A program made the translations under genes and the position numbers. DNA of 6,182 nt from Bacteroidetes bacterium UBA2364 (lineage in GTDB: Bacteria; Bacteroidota; Rhodothermia; Rhodothermales; UBA2364), in contig DDTM01000020.1 in NCBI GenBank assembly GCA_002344075.1, positions 1 through 6,182 on the forward strand, in the 5' to 3' direction. Numbering within the stretch: position 1 is the first letter of the stretch; each line of letters opens with the position of its first letter. This document shows positions 1-6,134 of the stretch, one piece after another. Below the pieces are notes generated by a model that was not told the origin of the DNA, did no database searches, and worked only from the letters and a program-made list of their open reading frames with translations.

Positions 1-144
1 AAAAAACCTAATTATTGACTGTATTCTCCATGAATTAGACATTGCAAATGGACGCCTTTTTCTTAGGATGTTGATAAAACATGAATTTAGTTCCATTTTC
101 TTTACCAGAAGCGGTTTCGTCCGATTGCTTAACAGTGTCAAGAT

Positions 145-173
145 TTGACTCTTGATGATCAGTAGCTTAACTT
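145..173 (+). promoter_or_regulatory. Candidate promoter for acpP
   Basis: A TTGACT hexamer (145-150) is followed after exactly 17 bases by TAACTT (168-173). This fits a sigma-70-like -35/-10 pair, with five of six matches to TTGACA but a weak -10. Transcription would start near 180 and give a leader of about 48 bases before the acpP ATG. The surrounding 1-228 region is AT-rich and has no convincing gene, so a promoter is expected somewhere here. The exact placement is inference, and the weak -10 leaves room for another start. Confidence 0.35.
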
Positions 174-214
174 AACAGATCTACAAACCTTTTACAACAC
201 AGCAAAAAACCTTT

Positions 215-220
215 CGGAGG
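215..220 (+). promoter_or_regulatory. Ribosome binding site of acpP
   Basis: CGGAGG lies 8 bases before the ATG at 229, a good match to the anti-Shine-Dalgarno sequence at normal spacing. It fixes the acpP start. It also stands out because none of the four minus-strand genes in the window has a comparable, properly placed site. Confidence 0.75.
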
Positions 221-228
221 TTCTATCC

Positions 229-465
229 ATGGATATCGAAGCCAAAGTAAAATCCATTATTGTTGAAAAATTGGGCGTTGACGAAGATAGCATTGAACTA
301 ACGCACTCTTTCACAAATGATCTGGGCGCGGATTCCCTTGACACCGTTGAACTGATCATGGAGTTTGAAAAAGAATTCAATCTTACCATTACGGACGAAG
401 ATGCCGAGAGCATTGCCACCGTAGGTGCAGCGATTGATTACCTGCAATCCAAGGTAGGCGCCTAA
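229..465 (+). CDS. acpP: Acyl carrier protein
   Basis: This is a complete 78-residue acyl carrier protein, the usual length for the type II fatty-acid synthesis carrier. It is a small acidic cytoplasmic protein. Holo-ACP synthase attaches 4'-phosphopantetheine to a serine, and the growing acyl chain is carried on that thiol between the Fab enzymes. The attachment motif GADSLD is at residues 33-38, with Ser36 as the modified residue, followed by the acidic recognition helix II (DTVELIMEFEKEF, 38-50). The remaining helices, LGVDEDSIEL near 15-24 and the C-terminal IATVGAAIDYLQ, fit the four-helix fold. The start is supported by CGGAGG 8 bases upstream, and a strong terminator follows 25 bases after the stop. 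Unlike the common acpP-fabF arrangement, no fabF follows; a convergent gene does. The SFTNDLGADSLDTVEL block is typical of Bacteroidota-type ACPs. A specialised secondary-metabolite carrier is unlikely given the sequence. Confidence 0.97.
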   Translation: MDIEAKVKSIIVEKLGVDEDSIELTHSFTNDLGADSLDTVELIMEFEKEFNLTITDEDAESIATVGAAIDYLQSKVGA

Positions 466-489
466 GCGTTCTCTAATGCTATAGTTGCT

Positions 490-522
490 AATCCCGATAT
501 GCTTTCATATCGGGATTTTTTT
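490..522 (+). terminator. Rho-independent terminator after acpP
   Basis: ATCCCGATAT (491-500) and ATATCGGGAT (507-516) form a perfect 10-bp stem, extended by one A-T pair (490/517), around the 6-base loop GCTTTC. A run of seven T follows (516-522). This is a textbook intrinsic terminator for acpP. On the opposite strand the same hairpin is not followed by a T-run, so it should not work well as an intrinsic terminator for the converging gene that ends at 558. Confidence 0.92.
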
Positions 523-557
523 GTCTCTATTGAAGCCTTTTGACCATTGAAGAGCAT

Positions 558-2510
558 TTAGTCTAATGGCCAAAAGACAGAAAATCGTAGTGCTTGTGCA
601 GGTAGCGGAAAAGTGGGTACGAGATAGGTTCCGGGAAAAAAAGAGAAACCCGCGAGCAGGTTTTCCGCAGCGAAGTGAAGAGTGGCGGTTCGGATTTGTG
701 CCTCCGCGGCCACATCTATTAGAACAGCAGTGGGCACGGCAGGATACTCCTCCGGCACCACTCCCCAAAGATCCAACCGGTTGGACCATCCGAGGCCCTC
801 ATGTGCGGTATAATAACGCATTTGTAGGTATGTTTTGGCAATCAGATCTTGTTCAAACCCTGAAAACCGCAAACCATAACGAATCGAACCGGATAACAAA
901 GGGACGGTCTGACGTGAAGTAGTGGTTTGTAGCTGTGCATACATTTGCCCGAACCAGCCTTGTGCCGTCCGATCTCGCCAGCCCAACGTGAAGGCTCCGC
1001 CCAAAGATTGTCGGTTTTCCGTAAGCAAGGAAATACGTAAGTCCGTCTCTAATCTTGCATTTCCCCGATAAAAACCAACAAACCCCGAGGCTTCTGTCCG
1101 CCAATGATGTGATACCTGCTTCCAGCCTACCTGTAGCCATGCAAATGGAATGTGGCGTGTTAAGCCAACCGTAGCCGCCATTAAATGATTAATCCCAAAG
1201 GAGGCAAAAGGGGAACTGGCGGCTAAGCCTGCACCCGCCGAACTCCAAAGCCGTCCCTTTGCCACACGATAGGTGGCATTAGGCAAAAGGCCTGCATTCG
1301 TCCAGCGAATATCAGAATGCCACATGAGGCGGAAGCCACTTTTTGACAAAGAATCTCGAATTCCCAGTCTTACTTCTGGCCACCACCACTGCGTAGCTGG
1401 AATCACCACGGTGGGTTTTAGGTGCAGTGCAGACCACTCGGCAGTCCAAGTCCGACCTTTTGAAGTAGATTGATCAAGCCTGAAACCATAGCGATGTAAC
1501 CGAACTTCTTGGGTGTCGGATAGGGTTTGGGTATAGGAACGAAACTGTTCATATTGCCAGAAGGCCGTCGTGATCAATGGCTCGACCCAATGTCGTACAT
1601 ATTTTTTGCGATGAACGAGGGCAAAATCGTTCCACTTGGTTTGCCGGTTTCTTCCGGCATCACGCACCAAGCCTATTCGGGTATCATAGATTGTATCAAA
1701 ATCACTACCGGAAGGCAATACACCCGCATGGGCCTCACCTCGGCGGCGGGTATGCAAGTTTCGTACCTCGAAGGTGTTGTTGGGGCGTTCGTATCGAACC
1801 CGAAGTATGAGTGCAGATCCTACGGACTTGGCATTGTTAAACGCATTTTCGGCTTTATCAGAGGCAACCCCCATCAGAAATTGTGTACGGGCGTTTTTTT
1901 TGAACCATTTAACCATTCGATTTTGCGCATGTAACACCGAGGCCGATTGCAGGCCGTCCCCTCCCATATTGTAACGCATTTCGGTCGGTGTGGCATTTTC
2001 GGTAAACGACCGGAAAAGGGACGAAAGCCCCGGTAATCCGGTATTTTCTTCAGGCGAGAACTTTAGCGGGGACAACCAAGCAAGTGGTACAAGATCGAAC
2101 CGAGGAGCGCCGCTTAATAAATCTCGAAAAGAAGTTCCTTCCACCTGAAAACCAATGTATTGCGGCAAGAACCCAAACGCAGACCAACCATGTGGCCAGC
2201 CATCCGCCCCTAAATCATGAGTGTAGCCGCCCTGCATCTCTGAAAGCAAACGGATGGTCTGGTGATGCGGTGTACGGGCGGGAATTTGGCTCCCCAAAAC
2301 AACGCCATATTCGGGCATCCGAAACCCAAGTCGCAGGCTATCCGGAAGAGGGCGCTGGGTGATTAGGGTGGAATCGGCAGACGTCTGCCCCAAAATGGAG
2401 GGGCTTAGTAGAATCCATGCCCCTAATAAAACAACAAGACATCCGAATCGGGTCTTCGTATGGTGGCGCCCATACACACCCCACCAATAGTGATTGGATG
2501 GCCGTTTCAT
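558..2510 (-). CDS. Outer-membrane beta-barrel protein with plug-like N-terminal region (TonB-dependent-receptor-like)
   Basis: This is a 650-residue exported protein. Residues 1-21 are a basic, polar n-region and about 22-41 a hydrophobic core (FGCLVVLLGAWILLSPSILG), then GQTSA, so signal peptidase I probably cleaves near residues 41-45. Cys24 precedes the core, so this is not a lipobox. Residues about 85-150 resemble a receptor plug, with a run of glycines, FQVEGTSFRDLLSGAP (121-136) and then DLVPLAWLSPL. From about residue 175 the protein becomes a series of alternating aromatic/polar strands rich in W, Y, R and G, as in a beta-barrel. The tail has AAENLLAGFSFFPGTY and ends in ALRFSVFWPLD, like the last strands of TonB-dependent receptors and Bacteroidota porins. 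I see no TonB box and no N-terminal carboxypeptidase-like domain. The ligand is unknown. The ATG lies 12 bases after the kinase stop, without a Shine-Dalgarno sequence, so co-transcription with the kinase is likely. Alternatives are a plug-less porin or an adhesin-type barrel. Location is fairly sure, function is not. Confidence 0.6.
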   Translation of the reverse strand: MKRPSNHYWWGVYGRHHTKTRFGCLVVLLGAWILLSPSILGQTSADSTLITQRPLPDSLRLGFRMPEYGVVLGSQIPARTPHHQTIRLLSEMQGGYTHDLGADGWPHGWSAFGFLPQYIGFQVEGTSFRDLLSGAPRFDLVPLAWLSPLKFSPEENTGLPGLSSLFRSFTENATPTEMRYNMGGDGLQSASVLHAQNRMVKWFKKNARTQFLMGVASDKAENAFNNAKSVGSALILRVRYERPNNTFEVRNLHTRRRGEAHAGVLPSGSDFDTIYDTRIGLVRDAGRNRQTKWNDFALVHRKKYVRHWVEPLITTAFWQYEQFRSYTQTLSDTQEVRLHRYGFRLDQSTSKGRTWTAEWSALHLKPTVVIPATQWWWPEVRLGIRDSLSKSGFRLMWHSDIRWTNAGLLPNATYRVAKGRLWSSAGAGLAASSPFASFGINHLMAATVGLTRHIPFAWLQVGWKQVSHHWRTEASGFVGFYRGNARLETDLRISLLTENRQSLGGAFTLGWRDRTAQGWFGQMYAQLQTTTSRQTVPLLSGSIRYGLRFSGFEQDLIAKTYLQMRYYTAHEGLGWSNRLDLWGVVPEEYPAVPTAVLIDVAAEAQIRTATLHFAAENLLAGFSFFPGTYLVPTFPLPAQALRFSVFWPLD

Positions 2511-2522
2511 GGGTATAGGGTT

Positions 2523-3176
2523 CTATTCGGCAAAAAGTCCATACAATCGCCCTTCAATCTGAGAAATAATTTCCGCACGTCCTTCTTCATGGTTGACAAA
2601 ATCCAAATCATCCACATTGATAATCAGCTTAGGCCCCACATGGTAGCGGTCCACCCAGTCTTCATACAGTTCATTTAATCGTTTTAGGTAGTCTATGCTG
2701 ATATTGCTCTCAAACTCCCTGCCGCGAGACTGAATATGCTCCACCAATGTGGGCACAGAGGCTCTCAGATAAACCAACAGGTGCGGCGGTGTTAGGTATG
2801 AAGTCATTATTTGAAATAACTCGGTATAGTTCTCATAATCCCGTTGCGACATGAGGGCCATTTCGTAAAGGTTGCGGGCAAAAATCTCGGCATCTTCATA
2901 AATAGAACGATCTTGTACCACCGAGTGGGGTAAATTTTCAATTTCCTGCTGCTGGTTAAAGCGACTGGATAAGAAAAACACCTGCAAATTAAAGGACCAA
3001 CGCCGCATATCGGCATAAAAATCAGCTAAGTACGGATTGTCCTCCACCCGCTCGAAATAAGCTTCCCATTTAAAATGGTTACTCAGGAGGCGAGTAAGGG
3101 AGCTTTTACCAGCGCCAATATTGCCAGCGATGGCCACATATTTTTTTCCGGCAGAGGTTTTTGCAGCTTTTGACAT
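2523..3176 (-). CDS. Deoxynucleoside kinase (dGK/dAK/dCK family)
   Basis: This is a complete 217-residue cytoplasmic kinase that transfers the gamma phosphate of ATP to the 5'-hydroxyl of a deoxynucleoside in the salvage pathway to dNTPs. The P-loop GNIGAGKSS is at residues 18-26. FERVEDNPYLADFY (41-54) matches the substrate-site region, with Glu42 the likely general base by alignment to this family. The conserved W-S-F-N-L-Q-V-F-F-L run at 60-69 includes the base-contacting Gln65. QDRSIYED (88-95) has the DRS motif of bacterial dGuo/dAdo kinases, in place of the ERS of animal enzymes. The lid arginines are in RGREFE (151-156). Length and motif order are normal and nothing is missing. The ATG at 3176 is the first possible start, since an in-frame stop lies at 3183-3185. 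No Shine-Dalgarno sequence sits at usable distance; a GGAGGG is 21 bases upstream. Purine deoxynucleoside preference is inferred from the bacterial type, and exact specificity cannot be read from sequence. Confidence 0.92.
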   Translation of the reverse strand: MSKAAKTSAGKKYVAIAGNIGAGKSSLTRLLSNHFKWEAYFERVEDNPYLADFYADMRRWSFNLQVFFLSSRFNQQQEIENLPHSVVQDRSIYEDAEIFARNLYEMALMSQRDYENYTELFQIMTSYLTPPHLLVYLRASVPTLVEHIQSRGREFESNISIDYLKRLNELYEDWVDRYHVGPKLIINVDDLDFVNHEEGRAEIISQIEGRLYGLFAE

Positions 3177-3192
3177 GGATATTTAAACAAGT

Positions 3193-3224
3193 AAAAACCC
3201 TCCAGTGACCACCGCGCCGGAAGG
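3193..3224 (-). terminator. Weak hairpin plus T-run between the membrane-protein gene and the kinase
   Basis: Read on the minus strand, CCTTCC (3224-3219) can pair with GGAGGG (3203-3198) with one G-U wobble, across a GC-rich 15-base loop. Five T follow (3197-3193). It could be a modest intrinsic terminator for the TPR/membrane-protein transcript or an attenuator in the kinase leader, since it ends only 16 bases before the kinase ATG. A TATACT (3238-3233, minus) just upstream is a possible -10 for the kinase but has no good -35. The short stem and wide loop make this tentative. Confidence 0.3.
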
Positions 3225-3325
3225 ATGAACAAAGTATAATGGATGGTGTACGCTCGGAAGATAATAGATTTTCAGGGTGTGGGTTGTGGATATTTTTTGG
3301 AAAGAATAAGGGCAAGTCCTGTATT

Positions 3326-3841
3326 TCAAATGGTCGTTTCTTTGCGTTTTAGACGGAAACTGGATATGAGGTATAAAAAAACCACGCCTAAAGCCCCGAA
3401 TTTAAAGGCCGCACACCACCAAGCACCCGCCACCCACGCTTCTATATTACCCTGCATCACTTGCAAAAGGGCCATGTTTTCTGTGACATCCAAAATTACT
3501 GCTGCAACCACAAAACCTTTCATACACCAAGTGAGGGCTTGTGGAATTTGCTTGCTCCGACGTGCCACGCCTCTTATCAACAACACCAATGCCCCGCCAT
3601 AGGCAAGCATAAAAAGAAAATCCCACCACAGGCTCTGATAAGCTGCCGCTTGCCCTGAACTGCCCCAAGCACGTAGGATATGAAGGGCATGTTCCGGTGT
3701 TCCAGCAAACTCCAATGCCACGATGCCATATCCTTTGGCCAAAAGGGGCGCATCTAAGGTGCGCATCAGCACAAACAGGGCCAGCGCAAACACAGAAACA
3801 ACAAGGGTGAGTGGGGTTTCTTTGGACTTTTCGGGGTTCAT
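3326..3841 (-). CDS. Small integral membrane protein, four predicted helices, unknown function
   Basis: This 171-residue inner-membrane protein belongs to no family I can name. Hydrophobic segments lie at about 11-27, 71-90, 108-128 and 140-160. The basic TM2-TM3 loop (RGVARRSKQ, 90-98) and the basic tail (FRLKRK, 162-167) suggest that both termini face the cytoplasm. The longer TM1-TM2 loop (about 30-70) would then be periplasmic and holds an amphipathic stretch, FAGTPEHALHILRAWG (45-60). Acidic or polar residues lie inside or at the edge of the membrane: Asp74 in WWDFLFMLAYGGAL, and Asp118, Glu121 and Asn122 in ILDVTENMALL. Such conserved-looking D and DxxEN positions may be functional, but that is inference. 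The ATG overlaps the stop of the upstream TPR gene in an ATGA (3841-3838), so translational coupling is very likely and there is no separate Shine-Dalgarno sequence. It probably works with the TPR protein at the envelope. No enzyme motif is visible. Confidence 0.8.
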   Translation of the reverse strand: MNPEKSKETPLTLVVSVFALALFVLMRTLDAPLLAKGYGIVALEFAGTPEHALHILRAWGSSGQAAAYQSLWWDFLFMLAYGGALVLLIRGVARRSKQIPQALTWCMKGFVVAAVILDVTENMALLQVMQGNIEAWVAGAWWCAAFKFGALGVVFLYLISSFRLKRKETTI

Positions 3842-5898
3842 TGGCGGGAGGATTCGTTTTTGACGTTTGCAGCCTGGGCTTTTTCAATGATTCTACGGGC
3901 GTCGTCTAATCGTCCGGCTTTATGCAGGGCTTCAATCAAATACTCCCGTAATACCGCATTCATTGGCGTGGCTTCGTGCCGGGCCATCCACTTATCCGCG
4001 AGTTCGGAAAGCTGCCCCTGAGACCGATATAAGTCTATCAATGCCCGATATGCAGGCGTGTATTCTGGTTTTATGGCCACAATTCGTTCATAAGATAAAA
4101 TGGCCAATGGAATATTACCTTCTGCCTGTAGTAATGCTCCCAACGCCTCTTGGTTTTCCGTGAGTTGTGGGGAAAAATTGGCCGCTTCGTTAAAATAGAT
4201 CCGTGCCCGGTCTATTTCGCCCAATCGCCGATAGTGGGTTCCCACATAATAAAATAATTTGCCCGAACCTTGATAGGTTTGGAGCAGATCGGAGATTACA
4301 CTTTCCACCGAGGGTCGCGGGCAAGTGGCGGAAAAAAACTGGAAGGCCCTTCCACCCAAAGCATCATATTCTTCTAAGGTGTCTTTGGTACTTTGGCGAT
4401 TATCTGATTCCTCTACACTTCGGTTTTGCACGTGCGAAATCTGTTGTTCTTGTAAGGCCTTTACACCCCGTAGTGCCTTTCGCAGACCTGTTTCCGCCCA
4501 TTCGCATTGCTTGGGGTCGTCTTTTGAGGCCAATTCTGCCAAGCCAACATAGGGCAAAGGATGTTGGGTAAGCCGTTGAATGGCTTTTTCATACCCCGAT
4601 TTTGCGGCATTTCGATCGCCGAGATGTCCCTGCATTTCTCCCCAGCGCACCCAAGCCGTTGTCGCTTGAGTAGAATCGGCGGTGAGGGCGAGATACGTTG
4701 TTGCGGCCTCTGTCCAACGTTTCATACGGCGTTGCAAAGCACCAAGTGCATTCAAGACCTCTCGGTCTTTGGGCGTGGCCTCGCGGAGGGCTTCCAACTT
4801 TTCAAGGGCCACTGTCAAACTGTCTTGTTGCTCATAGGTACGGGCAATGGCCAACTTCGCCTTTCCTCCATCGCCCGTCATTACGGCAAGGGTATCGTAA
4901 TACGCACGGGACTTGTCCCATTCTTGTGTCACCTCGTGGGTTTGTGCCAACTTTTTAACGATGGCCGCATCTTGAGGCAGGAATTTTCGTTGTCGTCGGA
5001 GGAGTTCTACAACAGCCGTATAGTTAAAATTCTGCTCATTAATTTGCACAAGTGCGTCATAGAGTCGTTTTTCTTTCGGATTTTCCCGCAAGAGTTTGTC
5101 AAAAACCGTTTGAGCCTCATTGTTTTTTTGGTTGGCCAACAAAATTTGCCCGTACATCAGCCCTGCATCCAATTCACGGGGATTGTGGTCATAAACCACT
5201 TTCCACGTTTCTTCCAACTCCTTAAAACGACGAAGTTCTAACAAACATTTGCCTTTCATTTGCAGCAATTGGCCATTTTTCGGCCATTTCCGCAAGGCTT
5301 CTTCGGCCACATTCAAGGCATCCTCCCACGCTTCTTGTTCCAAGTGCAAGACAATGAGGTTGTGCCGCGCCGAGAGCGAATCCGGCAAATACTGTATGGC
5401 CCGTTGAAATTGATTCAGGGCTTCGTCTTTTTTTTGGGCCTGATACGCCAATCCACCCAATCGTTGGGCAATGGCACCAAGTTGTGTCCGGATTTGTGCC
5501 CGACTAAAACCCGCCACCTTCGCCCCTTTCTCCATTGCTGTGTCTATTTCCTCCAAAACCGTCTTGGCATCCATCAACTTACCGGACTGTAACCAAATAT
5601 CTGCTTGCATAGATTTTAGCCTCAGATCACTCGGAAATACTTGTAACCCTCTTTTGACAGTGGATTCCGCCCGAATGCTGTTCTTGGTCTGAAGGTAACA
5701 AAAAGCCAATGCCCGATACGCCTCGCTGTTTTTGGGATTTTGCCGAAGCGATTCTTCAAACTTAACGGCAGCTTGCCCAAATTGGCCTTTTTGGAACAGC
5801 CGAATGCCGTCGTTATACGGGCCGATTTGTGCATGAACCACGACCGTCGTGCCCCAAAGTAAGCCGATTAACAAACCCCAATATTGCCTATGCCCCAT
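3838..5898 (-). CDS. Secreted TPR-repeat protein
   Basis: This 686-residue protein is exported to the periplasm. Residues 1-23 are a signal peptide: MGHRQYWG, a hydrophobic core LLIGLLWGTTVVV, and HA before the cut, so cleavage after Ala23 is likely. I chose the ATG at 5898 over an upstream in-frame TTG at 5976, because the TTG would add 26 polar and aromatic residues ahead of the signal peptide. The rest is almost wholly tetratricopeptide repeats. Examples begin near residues 28 (NDGIRLFQKGQFGQAAVKFEESLRQ), 58, 142, 175, 209, 243, 277, 345, 379, 413, 546, 580, 614 and 648, giving about 14 units with the A-x-x-x-Y/F-x-x-A-x-x-P pattern. A charged, less regular stretch at about 481-545 separates a larger N-terminal solenoid from a C-terminal block of about four repeats. 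TPR solenoids are protein-docking scaffolds and no catalytic domain is seen. Its partner is probably the membrane protein encoded with a 4-base overlap. No lipobox or transmembrane anchor is present. The specific role is unknown. Confidence 0.88.
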   Translation of the reverse strand: MGHRQYWGLLIGLLWGTTVVVHAQIGPYNDGIRLFQKGQFGQAAVKFEESLRQNPKNSEAYRALAFCYLQTKNSIRAESTVKRGLQVFPSDLRLKSMQADIWLQSGKLMDAKTVLEEIDTAMEKGAKVAGFSRAQIRTQLGAIAQRLGGLAYQAQKKDEALNQFQRAIQYLPDSLSARHNLIVLHLEQEAWEDALNVAEEALRKWPKNGQLLQMKGKCLLELRRFKELEETWKVVYDHNPRELDAGLMYGQILLANQKNNEAQTVFDKLLRENPKEKRLYDALVQINEQNFNYTAVVELLRRQRKFLPQDAAIVKKLAQTHEVTQEWDKSRAYYDTLAVMTGDGGKAKLAIARTYEQQDSLTVALEKLEALREATPKDREVLNALGALQRRMKRWTEAATTYLALTADSTQATTAWVRWGEMQGHLGDRNAAKSGYEKAIQRLTQHPLPYVGLAELASKDDPKQCEWAETGLRKALRGVKALQEQQISHVQNRSVEESDNRQSTKDTLEEYDALGGRAFQFFSATCPRPSVESVISDLLQTYQGSGKLFYYVGTHYRRLGEIDRARIYFNEAANFSPQLTENQEALGALLQAEGNIPLAILSYERIVAIKPEYTPAYRALIDLYRSQGQLSELADKWMARHEATPMNAVLREYLIEALHKAGRLDDARRIIEKAQAANVKNESSRQ

Positions 5899-6053
5899 AA
5901 TGTACCTGAATATTGAAAAGAAAGGACGTCTCTCTACCTGAAAATACGATGGTTTGTCCCACAAACTATTGGCCAAGTGTAAAACTTATTCCGAACCCAG
6001 AAGTGGTCGGAGCATAAGCCGATGTTTTTTATGTTGAAAGAACAAGTCTAAGT

Positions 6054-6059
6054 ATTATA
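6054..6059 (-). promoter_or_regulatory. Candidate -10 element for the TPR operon
   Basis: A perfect TATAAT is read on the minus strand (6059-6054), about 155 bases before the TPR ATG. No recognisable TTGACA-like hexamer lies 16-18 bases upstream; the position holds AT-rich sequence next to the repeated ATCTCTTT motif. It may be an activator-dependent promoter or a chance match in AT-rich DNA. Confidence 0.25.
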
Positions 6060-6068
6060 AAAGTGATA

Positions 6069-6125
6069 AAAGAGATAATTTATTTGCAATACCATCTCTT
6101 TATGCTTGACAAAAGAAATCTCTTT
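6069..6125. repeat. Three copies of an 8-base motif (one inverted, two direct)
   Basis: AAAGAGAT (6069-6076) is the exact complement of ATCTCTTT at 6094-6101, forming an inverted repeat with a 17-base gap. A second exact ATCTCTTT lies at 6118-6125, 24 bases from the first. A short tandem of ATAAAAG with 9-base period (6057-6063, 6066-6072) runs into the first copy. The cluster lies between a leftward TATAAT and a rightward TTGACA, and one copy falls inside the spacer of the latter. An operator for a regulator is possible. The low complexity of the region means chance is also possible. Confidence 0.4.
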
Positions 6126-6134
6126 CTTTAGTTT
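6106..6134 (+). promoter_or_regulatory. Candidate rightward promoter leaving the window
   Basis: A perfect TTGACA (6106-6111) is separated by 17 bases from TAGTTT (6129-6134), a weak -10. Transcription would begin near 6141 and run off the right edge. This suggests a divergent gene just outside the window, possibly starting at the ATG at 6170. One ATCTCTTT copy (6118-6125) lies inside the spacer, where a bound repressor would block polymerase. Confidence 0.35.

Noticed and set aside
1..42. Minus-strand ATG at 42 with a frame open to the left edge (14 codons)
   Set aside because: There is no Shine-Dalgarno sequence, no recognisable residues and too little length. It could be a divergent gene start, but it cannot be supported.
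2..148. Open plus-strand frame from the window edge, 48 codons, ending TGA at 146-148
   Set aside because: It is too short to judge, has no recognisable motif, and lies in AT-rich sequence overlapping the likely acpP promoter. A chance open frame of this length is not rare.
505..789. Minus-strand frame overlapping the 3' end of the barrel gene
   Set aside because: It lies in another frame of the same strand inside the barrel CDS. The product is Cys/Arg/Ser-rich without motifs, a shadow frame.
1527..1934. Plus-strand frame of 135 codons antisense to the barrel gene
   Set aside because: It has no recognisable motif, no ribosome binding site, and lies wholly inside the barrel CDS.
3235..3240. 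TATAAT on the plus strand in the kinase upstream spacer
   Set aside because: There is no -35 partner at 16-18 bases and no plus-strand gene downstream.
4561..5241. Long plus-strand frame (226 codons) antisense to the TPR gene
   Set aside because: The TPR reading on the other strand is unmistakable. The antisense product shows no domain, and its length follows from the codon usage of the real gene.
6006..6030. Small hairpin TCGG/CCGA followed by a T-run on the plus strand
   Set aside because: The stem is only 4 bp with an 8-base loop and no plus-strand gene lies upstream to terminate.
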